The notes beneath the pieces were generated by a model. That model did not search any database. It was not told the origin of the DNA and saw nothing but the letters and a program-made list of their open reading frames with translations. The position numbers and the translations under genes were made by a program. Positions 1 to 6,575 of a DNA stretch of 7,019 bases are shown here, piece by piece. The stretch's first letter is position 1. The number at the start of each line of letters is the position of its first letter. The DNA lies in assembly GCA_910579015.1 (NCBI GenBank), contig CAJTRO010000016.1, positions 62,440-69,458 of the forward strand. The letters are read 5' to 3'. The DNA comes from an uncultured Dorea sp. GTDB lineage: Bacteria > Bacillota_A > Clostridia > Lachnospirales > Lachnospiraceae.

Positions 1-535
1 CCGCAACCAGGATATCCAGAAGCTCCTTTCTTCCTGCCGGATCGAGGGCTGAGGTCGGCTCGTCGCAGATCAGAAGCTTCGGCCGTCCGAATAACGCCTG
101 TGCAACCCCGAGTCTCTGTTTCATTCCCCTTGAAAATCCTTTGATCCTGCGCTTCTCCTTCTCAAGGCCGACCAGGCGCAGAAGCTCCTCACTGCGGCTT
201 CTGATCTCCTTTGACGGCATACCGGATATCTCACCGCAAAACCGCAGATATTCCGCCGGCGTCATATAAGAATAGAACTCCGGCACGTCAGGCAGATAAC
301 CTGTAACCCGGTTTGTCGGAGTATTTCCATACCGTACCGGCACACCGTCCACGGCGATCTCTCCAGAGCTTACCGCAAGAAGTCCAAGGATCATCTTCAT
401 GGCCGTGGTCTTTCCGGCGCCGTTTGCCCCTACAAATCCAAATACCGTATGCTCCGGGACACGAAAGCTTACGTCGCGAAGCACCTGTTTCTCTCCAAAA
501 TTCTTTGCCACATGAGAAAATGAAAGCATCTCCAT
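1..535 (-). CDS. ABC transporter ATP-binding protein, YxlF/BcrA-like (3' end outside window)
   Basis: This is the nucleotide-binding subunit of an ABC-2-type exporter, which would act on the cytoplasmic face of the membrane with a permease probably encoded just beyond base 1. The 178 residues visible include Walker A GANGAGKT (36-43), signature FSRGMKQ (134-140), Walker B LLICDEP (154-160) and D-loop SALD (162-165). The H-loop and C-terminus are missing. The Q-loop region reads GYLPDVPEFY without a glutamine, as is common in this subfamily. The start at 535 is chosen because GGAGG at 545-549 lies 9 bases upstream; an in-frame ATG at 529 is too far from it. The stop of the preceding membrane-protein gene lies 1 base before the start, so the ribosome binding site is inside that gene and translational coupling is likely. 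The substrate cannot be told from the sequence. The family call is secure. Confidence 0.95.
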   Translation of the reverse strand, partial: MEMLSFSHVAKNFGEKQVLRDVSFRVPEHTVFGFVGANGAGKTTAMKMILGLLAVSSGEIAVDGVPVRYGNTPTNRVTGYLPDVPEFYSYMTPAEYLRFCGEISGMPSKEIRSRSEELLRLVGLEKEKRRIKGFSRGMKQRLGVAQALFGRPKLLICDEPTSALDPAGRKELLDILVA

Positions 536-536
536 A

Positions 537-740
537 TCAGCTTTCCTCCTTTCCGAACAGGAAGTAAAGGATCGGGCCGATAAACTGCATCCCTGCCAGC
601 ACGATGACGATCCACAGTATGCGGCTGCCGTGTCTGTAGGTTCTGTGCGTCAGAATGTGATGGAGCGTATAGATAAGCAGCGCCAATTCCACCACCGCTA
701 ACGGGATAATAAATGGTAACATTTCTTTGATATCAGGCAT
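537..740 (-). CDS. Small PLDc_N-type membrane protein (YxlE-like)
   Basis: A 67-residue protein made almost entirely of two membrane helices (about 8-29 and 41-63) joined by a short basic loop (HRTYRHGSR). The second half, with LW near residue 43, a GP near 55-56 and an ending like LYFLFGK, matches the pattern of the phospholipase D N-terminal (PLDc_N) membrane domain. No phospholipase catalytic domain follows. Bacillus YxlE is a similar stand-alone protein, encoded beside the ABC ATPase YxlF and the permease YxlG; here too the gene precedes an ABC ATPase, by 1 base. It probably accompanies or modulates the exporter, but its biochemical role is unknown. AAGGAGGAG lies just before the ATG. The XRE regulator stops 20 bases upstream, so the three genes form one operon. 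Confidence 0.85.
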   Translation of the reverse strand: MPDIKEMLPFIIPLAVVELALLIYTLHHILTHRTYRHGSRILWIVIVLAGMQFIGPILYFLFGKEES

Positions 741-760
741 ATTTTTCTCCTCCTTATGTG

Positions 761-1876
761 TCAGTTGTTTTCAAAACGCTGTATCATTCTCTTAAAATCC
801 GGGTTCTCCTTGATCCCTTCAAAAGCCGGATGGTTCAGCGACGCCCAAAGATTCTGAGAAATAAACTTCCGGCTCCTTGGAGCCATATCTCCCAGAGGAA
901 GCCCCTCAATCCATTCGTCCAGCCGGTCAAAATATTCATCTCCATGGAGCACGATCTCCTCTTCCCGAAGGAGCCTGTCGATGCATTGCTCAAAAAGCCT
1001 GAGAGCCTGCATGGCCTCCCCTCCCTCCCCGTTTGCCGCATACACGACCGCAGTCTGGTAATGGAACTGGGCGGCCATATTGGGATGCAGGCGTTCTAAT
1101 TGGTATTGTTCCATTACATTCCTGATCCTGCATATGGTCTCCCTGCATCTCATCAGATCATCCTGGTACAGAACCAGGGACAGCGCGGCGTCGCTCACCA
1201 GATTCAAAAGGTCCTGGTATTCCCTTGCCTGGATATAGCCTCTGGCCTTCTTATGCTCCCCTGTCATCTGGTACGCCTGGATCAACAGCCCTCCGTCCTG
1301 CATGGCGAGACGGGCGGGATTCGATGAGGGTTCCAGCATCTCAACGACCTCTGACGCCTTTCCAAGCAGCAAGCTTATACCTGCTTTCAAAACCAGGGCG
1401 TCGCTGCATAAGCACACATCATCGCAGTTTTCCAGGATATGGCCGCACCACGAGACAGCCTCCATGAGGATCTGCTCCTGTTCTTCTCCTGCCTCTGTCA
1501 GCATGTAATGGTTCACATACAACACACACAACTGCAAAAGAAACGGATAGCAGGAATAGTAACGGCGTGCCAGGGTACGGGCCTTTTCTACCGCCTCGTT
1601 AAACGGCCCGTCTGCAAAGTCCCTCACAAGCTCTGCGTAAAAACGGCGGATCTGCTCCTGAGTAAGCCTGGGATCGTACCCGATCAATTCGTCTATGGTG
1701 ATGTCAAAAAAGGCCGCCATCTGGAGAAGAAGCATAATATCCGGCACGCTCTGGGCATTCTCCCACTTGGAAACGGATGCCTTGGTCACCCCCAGGAAAT
1801 CTGCCAGCTCCTCCTGAGTGATCTTCCGCTCCCGCCGAAGCCTTATAATATTGTCCGATAGATTTAATCTGTCCAT
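761..1876 (-). CDS. XRE-family transcriptional regulator with C-terminal TPR-like helical domain
   Basis: A 371-residue DNA-binding regulator, first gene of an operon with the small membrane protein and the ABC ATPase. The N-terminal HTH_3/XRE domain spans about residues 8-65. Its helices include QEELADFLG (21-29) and the recognition helix region TKASVSKWENA (31-41), followed by the typical SVPDIMLLLQMAAFFDI segment. Residues from about 72 to the end are alpha-helical and repeat-like, as in XRE proteins whose TPR-like domain senses a ligand or peptide; no ligand can be named. A longer reading to 1948 is rejected: that ATG sits in the -35 box of a near-consensus promoter, whereas the ATG at 1876 has AAGGAG 9 bases upstream. 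The protein probably controls its own operon and the downstream exporter, which is an inference from gene order. Confidence 0.92.
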   Translation of the reverse strand: MDRLNLSDNIIRLRRERKITQEELADFLGVTKASVSKWENAQSVPDIMLLLQMAAFFDITIDELIGYDPRLTQEQIRRFYAELVRDFADGPFNEAVEKARTLARRYYSCYPFLLQLCVLYVNHYMLTEAGEEQEQILMEAVSWCGHILENCDDVCLCSDALVLKAGISLLLGKASEVVEMLEPSSNPARLAMQDGGLLIQAYQMTGEHKKARGYIQAREYQDLLNLVSDAALSLVLYQDDLMRCRETICRIRNVMEQYQLERLHPNMAAQFHYQTAVVYAANGEGGEAMQALRLFEQCIDRLLREEEIVLHGDEYFDRLDEWIEGLPLGDMAPRSRKFISQNLWASLNHPAFEGIKENPDFKRMIQRFENN

Positions 1877-1885
1877 GTTATGATT

Positions 1886-1891
1886 CTCCTT
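1886..1891 (-). promoter_or_regulatory. Ribosome binding site fixing the XRE regulator start
   Basis: AAGGAG on the minus strand, 9 bases before the ATG at 1876. It selects this start over the ATG 24 codons upstream, which has no comparable site and overlaps the promoter. Confidence 0.8.
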
Positions 1892-1919
1892 CTCAGTTCT
1901 TCTATGACTTGTTTTCTTC

Positions 1920-1948
1920 ATTATAATAAATAAGCTGGTATCTATCAA
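1920..1948 (-). promoter_or_regulatory. Sigma-A-type promoter of the XRE-PLDc_N-ABC operon
   Basis: On the minus strand the -35 box TTGATA (1948-1943) is separated by 17 bases from a perfect -10 box TATAAT (1925-1920). Transcription should begin near 1913, giving a leader of about 36 bases before the ATG at 1876. The position downstream of the radical SAM terminator separates the two transcription units. Confidence 0.8.
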
Positions 1949-1970
1949 TCGAGCGTTCTTTTACTTTTCC

Positions 1971-1984
1971 AGTCAAAAGTCAAC
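1971..1984 (-). repeat. Tandem TTGACT direct repeat upstream of the XRE promoter
   Basis: Two copies of TTGACT (1983-1978 and 1976-1971) repeat with a 7-base period, about 22 bases upstream of the operon's -35 box. Neither has a good -10 box at the right distance, so they do not look like -35 elements in use. They could be an operator half-site pair, for example for the XRE protein, but this is only a suggestion from position. Confidence 0.3.
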
Positions 1985-2008
1985 TGCCGGGAAACCTTTT
2001 CTACCTTC

Positions 2009-2040
2009 AAAAAAAGCACTGACCATCCAACGGCCAATGC
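2009..2040 (-). terminator. Intrinsic terminator of the radical SAM gene
   Basis: Minus strand: a 9-bp stem (GCATTGGCC with GGTCAGTGC, two G-U pairs) with a 7-base loop, followed immediately by seven T residues. It begins 16 bases after the radical SAM stop codon, so that gene is transcribed as a single unit and does not run into the XRE operon. Confidence 0.85.
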
Positions 2041-2056
2041 TGTCTGTGATAAATAT

Positions 2057-2950
2057 CTAAAACGGAAGCGTCATCTGCGTAATCCTGTACGGTCTCTTAT
2101 ACTGGCTGATAATATCCTCCATGCGGTATGCGATCTTTCGCTTCTGGCATTCTTCTGCAAAGTATTTCCACAGCTCCCCTGCCTTCGGGCTCACACATTC
2201 ATAGGATTCCCCGTATCTCTTTCGGTATGCTTCTATAAGCCCTTTCTTCGGGAACAGCGTATCAAGCTTCTGATAATACCACGCTCTCTGGTTCCCCCGC
2301 AAGGTCATGCCAAAATCAGGGTAGATAAATCTTGCTCCCGCATCCTCCGCCCTTTTTATGATCTCGCCGACACTTTCCCGGTTATCTTCTATGAAAGGAA
2401 GGACCGGCATCAGCAGGATCCCCGTATAAAGTCCCGCCCCGGCAAGCTTTTCAATCATCCGAAACCGCTCTGTCGGCCGTGACACGCCCGGCTCTATCTT
2501 CTCTGCCAATCGGTCCTCTGCCGTTGTCACCGTGATCTTAAGAAGCACCGGCGAATGCTCTGCGATGCTTTGCAGGACGTCAATATCCCTGGCAAGCAGT
2601 GAACTCTTCGTCGCTATGGCCGCCCCAAACTCAAACGCATCGCACAATTCAAGCGCATGGCGTGAAAGCATAAGTTCACGCTCAAAAGGATTGTACGGAT
2701 CACTCATGGCGCCGGTCCCGACCACTCCCTTCCTTGTCTTCCTGCGCAGGTCGTCCCGGATGATCTGCAAAGCATTCTCCTTGGCACGCACCTTGTCAAA
2801 ATCATCCACCCCATAGCAGTCCGAACGGCTGTCACAGTAAATACAGCCGTGGCAGCAGCCCTTGTAGATATTCATATTGTAATCAATCCCAAACCATTTT
2901 GCAGGAGCCTTTGTCTTCGTCACAATCGTCTTTGCCGGGATATATTCCAT
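2057..2950 (-). CDS. SPL-family radical SAM protein (COG1533/SplB-like)
   Basis: A 297-residue protein of the radical SAM superfamily, which uses a [4Fe-4S] cluster to cleave S-adenosylmethionine and start radical chemistry. The cluster motif CX3CX2C is C32-C36-C39 within GCCHGCIYCDSR, an early position typical of the spore-photoproduct-lyase-like (SplB-related) group. GTGAMSDPYNPFE (78-90) and the KITVTT segment (about 138-143) also match that group. A TIM-barrel-like core is followed by an ending with YKRPYRITQMTLPF. It is shorter than true spore photoproduct lyase (about 340 residues), and many proteins of this family have no known substrate, so a repair function is not claimed. AAGGAGG lies about 6 bases before the ATG. 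It is monocistronic, with its own promoter and terminator, and divergent from the exporter operon at 3125. Confidence 0.9.
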   Translation of the reverse strand: MEYIPAKTIVTKTKAPAKWFGIDYNMNIYKGCCHGCIYCDSRSDCYGVDDFDKVRAKENALQIIRDDLRRKTRKGVVGTGAMSDPYNPFERELMLSRHALELCDAFEFGAAIATKSSLLARDIDVLQSIAEHSPVLLKITVTTAEDRLAEKIEPGVSRPTERFRMIEKLAGAGLYTGILLMPVLPFIEDNRESVGEIIKRAEDAGARFIYPDFGMTLRGNQRAWYYQKLDTLFPKKGLIEAYRKRYGESYECVSPKAGELWKYFAEECQKRKIAYRMEDIISQYKRPYRITQMTLPF

Positions 2951-2999
2951 TGGTTTCCTCCTTGCTCACTCCAGAATATTCCTCTTAAATTCCACATTT

Positions 3000-3028
3000 A
3001 TTATAACGTCAATCTCCTTTTCTGACAA
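3000..3028 (-). promoter_or_regulatory. Sigma-A-type promoter of the radical SAM gene
   Basis: Minus strand: -35 TTGTCA (3028-3023), 17-base spacer, perfect -10 TATAAT (3005-3000). The start of transcription would be near 2993, about 43 bases before the ATG. It lies in the 174-base divergent region shared with the exporter operon. Confidence 0.75.
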
Positions 3029-3046
3029 CAAAAAGGTATACAGGGC

Positions 3047-3074
3047 TTGTAAATCTCTGCCAAACAGATATACT
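3047..3074 (+). promoter_or_regulatory. Candidate promoter of the ABC exporter operon
   Basis: TTGTAA (3047-3052), 16-base spacer, TATACT (3069-3074). The -10 box matches at five of six bases and the -35 box at four. A weaker alternative is TTGAAT (3074-3079) with TAACAT (3098-3103), spacer 18. Either lies between the radical SAM promoter and the ATPase start. The choice between them is uncertain. Confidence 0.4.
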
Positions 3075-3124
3075 TGAATTAACCGAAGCGTTTATCGTAA
3101 CATTACATACCAGGAGGAGTATTT

Positions 3125-3958
3125 ATGAGTGTCATTAAAATTGAAAACCTTGTCCGTGACTATGGCAATGGAAAAGGGGTGTTCGACATATCCTTTCACG
3201 TGAATAAGGGGGAGGCGTTTGGATTCCTGGGCCCGAACGGGGCCGGGAAAACCACAACCATACGCCATCTAATGGGCTTCCTGAAACCGCAGTCCGGGAG
3301 ATGTACCATTGACGGGATGGATTGCTGGCGCGAAAGGGAGAAGGTGCAGGCAAGACTTGGGTATATCCCCGGCGAGATCAGCTTCTTTGAAGACGTATCA
3401 GGCGCGGAATTTCTGAAATTCATCGCCGAATACCGGAAGATCGGTACGCAGAACCGGAAGGATGAATTGCTTGCGCGCTTCGAATTAGACACGAAGGGCA
3501 AGATTAAGCGGATGAGCAAGGGGATGAAGCAGAAGCTTGGGATCGTCGCGGCCTTTATGCACGATCCGGATATCATCATTCTTGATGAACCGACCAGCGG
3601 ACTGGATCCGTTGATGCAGAACCGGTTCATCGATCTGATATCGGATGAGAAAAAGCGAGGCAAGACAATCCTGATGTCGAGCCATATATTTGAGGAAGTT
3701 GAACGGACCTGCGGCCGCATCGGAATCATACAGAACGGCAGGATGGCGGCTGTGGATGACGCCGACACGCTCCGGAGGCGCCACACCCGCAGTTACACGG
3801 TAAGCCTTGAAGACGAGGCTTCTGCCGAAGCATTTGCCGCAGATTTTGGCGGTACGCGCACCGGCCTGTCGGTCACGGTCACAACGAAGCAGAGCCTGGA
3901 AGAAATCTTTATGAACTATTACGGAGGTGAGAAGCATGATGAACATGGCGCTTTATAA
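3125..3958 (+). CDS. ABC transporter ATP-binding protein (ABC-2 exporter)
   Basis: A complete 277-residue ATPase that powers the permease encoded next. Walker A GPNGAGKT is at 36-43, signature SKGMKQ at 131-136, Walker B IIILDEP at 150-156, D-loop SGLD at 158-161 and H-loop His187 in SSHIFEE. The Q-loop glutamine is replaced (GYIPGEISFFED, 80-90), a change usual in the BcrA/CcmA-like exporter group. About 65 residues after the catalytic core form the C-terminal extension seen in these proteins. AGGAGG at 3112-3117 lies 7 bases before the ATG. The gene overlaps the permease by 23 bases, which implies coupled translation. Relatives export peptides, antibiotics or unknown compounds; no substrate can be assigned here. 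No regulator gene accompanies this operon within the window. Confidence 0.95.
   Translation: MSVIKIENLVRDYGNGKGVFDISFHVNKGEAFGFLGPNGAGKTTTIRHLMGFLKPQSGRCTIDGMDCWREREKVQARLGYIPGEISFFEDVSGAEFLKFIAEYRKIGTQNRKDELLARFELDTKGKIKRMSKGMKQKLGIVAAFMHDPDIIILDEPTSGLDPLMQNRFIDLISDEKKRGKTILMSSHIFEEVERTCGRIGIIQNGRMAAVDDADTLRRRHTRSYTVSLEDEASAEAFAADFGGTRTGLSVTVTTKQSLEEIFMNYYGGEKHDEHGAL
3923..3927 (+). promoter_or_regulatory. Ribosome binding site fixing the permease start
   Basis: GGAGG inside the end of the ATPase gene, 8 bases before ATG 3936. It rules out the GTG at 3927, which overlaps the site itself, and favours 3936 over the following ATG codons at 3939 and 3945. Confidence 0.75.
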
Positions 3959-4736
3959 ACGCGAGATGAAAGGAAGTATAAAACAGCTGATCATTTTTGG
4001 CGCGGTCATTACTTTGTACGTTTCCATAATCATCAGTATGTACGATCCCGAACTGATGAAAACACTGGACGGCTTTGCCGAAGCCATGCCTGAATTGATG
4101 GCGGCTGTCGGTATGAGAGCAAATGCCGGGACGCTCCTGGGGTTCATGGTCTCATACCTCTATGGATTTATCCTGCTGATCTTTCCGATGTTATTCAGTA
4201 TACTTAAGGGAAATGCCCTGATCGCAAAGTATGTGGATAAGGGCTCTATGGCCTTGCTGGCCGCCGCGCCTGTAAAACGGCGCACCATTGCATTTACGCA
4301 GATGAAGGTGCTCATAAGCGGTATTGTGCTGTTGATCCTTTACAGCACGATCCTGGAAATCATCTGCGCCGAGAGCGGTTTTCACGGAGAACTGGATATA
4401 ACGGCGCTGTTTGTAGTGAACGGAGGACTTCTGTGCCTGCATCTGTTTATCGGCGGCATATGTTTCCTCTCTTCCTGCATATGCTCAGACACAAAATACA
4501 GCGTTGCACTCGGGGCGGGGATTCCGATATTTATGTATGTATTGCAGATGCTTGCAAATGTGGGAGGCGACGCCGAAGCGGCAAAGTATTTCACATTCTT
4601 CACTCTGTTTGATGCAGACGGCCTCGTTGCAGGCGAGAGCAAAGCAATCATTTCTGTACTGATACTCTTTACGGGCGCCTCAATACTCTATGCACTGGGG
4701 ATTATGATATTTGACAGAAAAGACCTGCACATATAA
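3936..4736 (+). CDS. ABC-2 type transporter permease
   Basis: A 266-residue integral membrane protein forming the transport channel for the ATPase encoded upstream. Six hydrophobic helices are readable at about 17-35, 65-90, 123-145, 155-183, 187-209 and 236-259. A cytoplasmic stretch between helices 2 and 3 contains KGSMALLAAAPVKRR, the usual position of a coupling helix in ABC-2 permeases. The size and topology match stand-alone ABC-2 permease subunits. A cysteine cluster (C177, C181, C183) lies at the end of helix 4; its meaning is unknown. The start at 3936 overlaps the ATPase end, with GGAGG 8 bases upstream. The gene is followed by a hairpin terminator. The substrate is unknown. Confidence 0.9.
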   Translation: MMNMALYKREMKGSIKQLIIFGAVITLYVSIIISMYDPELMKTLDGFAEAMPELMAAVGMRANAGTLLGFMVSYLYGFILLIFPMLFSILKGNALIAKYVDKGSMALLAAAPVKRRTIAFTQMKVLISGIVLLILYSTILEIICAESGFHGELDITALFVVNGGLLCLHLFIGGICFLSSCICSDTKYSVALGAGIPIFMYVLQMLANVGGDAEAAKYFTFFTLFDADGLVAGESKAIISVLILFTGASILYALGIMIFDRKDLHI

Positions 4737-4754
4737 GCGCTATAGCGGGAATCC

Positions 4755-4786
4755 TGCCGGGAATCTCTTCCCGGCAAGCCCCTTTT
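4755..4786 (+). terminator. Hairpin terminator of the ABC exporter operon
   Basis: A perfect 9-bp stem TGCCGGGAA/TTCCCGGCA with a TCTC loop (4755-4776) lies 18 bases after the permease stop. A short, imperfect T-run (TTTT at 4783-4786, then CTTA) follows after a few bases. The hairpin sits between converging genes. On the minus strand no T-run follows it, so termination there is less certain. Confidence 0.6.
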
Positions 4787-4787
4787 C

Positions 4788-5477
4788 TTATCTTCTCTCC
4801 GGCATCTGAAAGCCCGCAAGCGCCCGGTTCAGATAGTCGTTGAAGGGTTTCATGCTGTGAAAGATGGTAACCGCACGGTTAAGGAACGCTTCCCCGTCCG
4901 CGAATCCATCGTCAGCAAACGGATATTCCAGATACCAGCTCTTAAACTTTAAGAACTCTGCCAGGGGATGCTCCTTGTCATACCCGGCAGGGACCTTCTT
5001 AAGCGCCGTTCCCTTCACGGTAAAATACTTCCGGAAATCAGGTCCGGCAAGAATCTCCTCCCATTCCCTGCCGTTAGCCGCAATATGATCCCGTACCATC
5101 GCCGTCGCATCCTTAAACATATCGGCAAACAATCCGCCTCCCAGAAAAGACTGTCCTCCCGGCTTGACCATCAGGTAATATCCCACGGGGACCGGCAGCT
5201 TCCCTTTGGAAGCTATATGGGCGCGAAACGCCGGATTATAAGGCGACTTATCGTTGCTAAACCGCGTATCCCTCACAAGCTTGAAGGTCAGGTCTTTCGG
5301 CTGATTATTAAGAATGCTGCTGTCAAACTCTCCAATCCTGAAGATAAGTTCCTGCACCAGCGCTTCAAACTCTGCATTGGCTTCCTTATATTCCGCCTTA
5401 TGCGCATGATACCATTCACGTTCATTATGATTACTCAAGTCTGTAAGATAATCTAAGATCAACTGTGTATTTATCAT
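4788..5477 (-). CDS. DUF2461 domain-containing protein
   Basis: A 229-residue protein that matches DUF2461 (TIGR02453) over nearly its full length. Landmarks are NEREWY (18-23), the central RDTRFSNDKSPY (69-80), YYLMVKPG (100-107), FLGGGL (111-116) and the KVPAGYDKEHPL segment (161-172). There is no signal peptide or membrane helix, so it should be cytoplasmic. The family is widespread in bacteria and some eukaryotes, but its biochemical function is not established and none is claimed. GGAGG at 5486-5490 lies 8 bases before the ATG and overlaps the stop codon of the upstream sigma factor gene. With only 12 bases between the genes, they are almost certainly co-transcribed and possibly translationally coupled. 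Confidence 0.9.
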   Translation of the reverse strand: MINTQLILDYLTDLSNHNEREWYHAHKAEYKEANAEFEALVQELIFRIGEFDSSILNNQPKDLTFKLVRDTRFSNDKSPYNPAFRAHIASKGKLPVPVGYYLMVKPGGQSFLGGGLFADMFKDATAMVRDHIAANGREWEEILAGPDFRKYFTVKGTALKKVPAGYDKEHPLAEFLKFKSWYLEYPFADDGFADGEAFLNRAVTIFHSMKPFNDYLNRALAGFQMPERR

Positions 5478-5489
5478 CCTGTCTGCCTC

Positions 5490-6380
5490 CTATACTCTGC
5501 CTGTGTCATGCATCTTTTCATCCCCGGAAGGCTTCGCATTTGCCACCACGGAATATGACGCGCCGTTTAGAAAATCTTCCATAAACTTTTTCAGGCTCTC
5601 CGGAGGCTGATATGTCTTGCAGAAAGAAAATGTCTGGGACAGATCGTCGATCTCTTCCATGGCCTCCTTTACCTCAAGCGCGGTCCGCTCCAAAGCCGGC
5701 GCCGATGTGAAGCTTCGCATCTTTGGTATGATCCTGTGGTTCTGGATCGCATAATTTACCCTGTCCGCACATCTGCATTTCCCCTGTCCGTATTCACCGC
5801 AGTATTCGGACAGGAAGTCCGCCATCTTCCGCCTCACTCTCACCAGCCTCTGCCGATACGCCTCCGGCGTAATCCCGAGTATATCCCCGGCTATCCGGCT
5901 GTCGATCCTGAACATTGTGCCCAAAATGAATATACACCGGCTCTCAGCGTCCAGACATTGCAGCATGACATTCGTGCACGACAGCTTCAATTCCTCTGCC
6001 AGGATAGATTTTTCCACATCCTGCGTCAGATCCGGCACCTTATGAATGTCCGCATTCTGAATGTCGTCGCCGTAAAACTCAAAGCTTAAGGGGAACTTCG
6101 CAAACATATGCTTCTTGTAGTCTTTCAGATGGTTTACGGCGATGCTGAACACCCAGGTTGTAAACGCGCTTTCCCTCCTGTAGGATGACAGATGCGTCAT
6201 GACCTTAAGAAGGATATCCTGGGACGCATCCTCTGCATCCGGGAATGTCCCCAGCATCCGCAGGGAAAGGTTAAAAACCAGGTCCTGCACACTTAGAAGC
6301 ACCGTCTCAAGAGATTCCTTATCTCCTGCCACGGCCTTCTCAATCAGCGCAAGCAATTCTTCATTTGTTGATTTACTCAT
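5490..6380 (-). CDS. ECF-type RNA polymerase sigma factor with Cys-containing C-terminal extension
   Basis: A 296-residue sigma-70 family protein. Region 2 covers about residues 24-95, with LGTFPDAEDASQDILLKV for core binding and AFTTWVFSIAVNHLKDYKK in the -10 recognition part. Region 4 covers about 130-192, with the helix-turn-helix near IAGDILGITPEAYRQRLVRVRRK. ECF factors usually end there. This one continues for about 100 residues, starting with C194, C202 and C204 (CGEYGQGKCRC) and then a mostly helical tail. From memory, a similar CG-x-CRC extension occurs in a known group of ECF-like factors. No anti-sigma gene adjoins. The ATG at 6380 has AGAGGAG (6384-6390) upstream, closely spaced; the ATG at 6404 has none. 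Target promoters are unknown. Confidence 0.88.
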   Translation of the reverse strand: MSKSTNEELLALIEKAVAGDKESLETVLLSVQDLVFNLSLRMLGTFPDAEDASQDILLKVMTHLSSYRRESAFTTWVFSIAVNHLKDYKKHMFAKFPLSFEFYGDDIQNADIHKVPDLTQDVEKSILAEELKLSCTNVMLQCLDAESRCIFILGTMFRIDSRIAGDILGITPEAYRQRLVRVRRKMADFLSEYCGEYGQGKCRCADRVNYAIQNHRIIPKMRSFTSAPALERTALEVKEAMEEIDDLSQTFSFCKTYQPPESLKKFMEDFLNGASYSVVANAKPSGDEKMHDTGRV

Positions 6381-6383
6381 GAT

Positions 6384-6446
6384 CTCCTCTTTTCCGGAGC
6401 ACATTTTTTAATGCGGAACAATGCGTCGGAATCCCCGATGTGCTCC
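6384..6446 (-). promoter_or_regulatory. Structured 5' leader of the sigma gene, including its ribosome binding site
   Basis: The ribosome binding site AGAGGAG (6384-6390) is followed upstream by a perfect 9-bp inverted repeat GGAGCACAT (6396-6404) and ATGTGCTCC (6438-6446). In the RNA, CUCC (6399-6396) could pair either with the GGAG of the ribosome binding site (6387-6384) or with the distal arm. That leaves room for a translational switch. No known riboswitch or leader family was recognised, and the pairing has not been computed. Confidence 0.35.
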
Positions 6447-6461
6447 TGATCAGAGGATTCC
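6428..6461 (-). repeat. Inverted repeat GGAATCC/GGATTCC in the sigma leader
   Basis: Seven-base arms at 6428-6434 and 6455-6461 with a 20-base loop. They interleave with the 6396-6404/6438-6446 pair, so the two stems would be either exclusive or a pseudoknot. No convincing sigma-A or ECF-type promoter was found in 6381-6575. Confidence 0.35.
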
Positions 6462-6493
6462 CCTTCGTATGCCCGTCCACCCGCAGAGTTTGG

Positions 6494-6530
6494 ATCCTAT
6501 ATTTATGAAAACCCTGTGGGTATATAGGAT
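6494..6530. repeat. Nested inverted repeat between the sigma gene and the HTH remnant
   Basis: Perfect 9-bp arms ATCCTATAT (6494-6502) and ATATAGGAT (6522-6530) enclose a smaller palindrome ACCC-TGT-GGGT (6511-6521). It could be a regulator binding site in front of the sigma gene or a weak hairpin after the HTH remnant. No T-run follows on either strand, so a classical terminator is unlikely. Confidence 0.45.
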
Positions 6531-6575
6531 TAGACAACAAATTCCTGCTTGTGTGACAGAAAAAATGAATTTTTC

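Noticed and set aside
1439..1861. 140-codon plus-strand open frame opposite the XRE regulator
   Set aside because: It is antisense to a recognisable HTH domain and has no plausible ribosome binding site or domain.
1877..1948. Upstream ATG at 1948 extending the XRE regulator by 24 residues
   Set aside because: It lies in the -35 box of a strong promoter and lacks a ribosome binding site; the ATG at 1876 has AAGGAG at a good distance.
3927..3935. GTG at 3927 as permease start
   Set aside because: It overlaps the GGAGG site itself; ATG 3936 is spaced correctly from it.
4755..4776. The hairpin as a bidirectional terminator for the DUF2461 gene
   Set aside because: No T-run follows on the minus strand, so it is called only for the plus-strand operon.
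4968..5456. Long plus-strand open frame opposite the DUF2461 gene
   Set aside because: It is antisense to a well-conserved protein, has no family resemblance, and is explained as a shadow of codon use on the other strand.
6381..6404. ATG at 6404 as sigma factor start
   Set aside because: No Shine-Dalgarno sequence precedes it, and the first residues it would add do not fit the family; 6380 is preferred.
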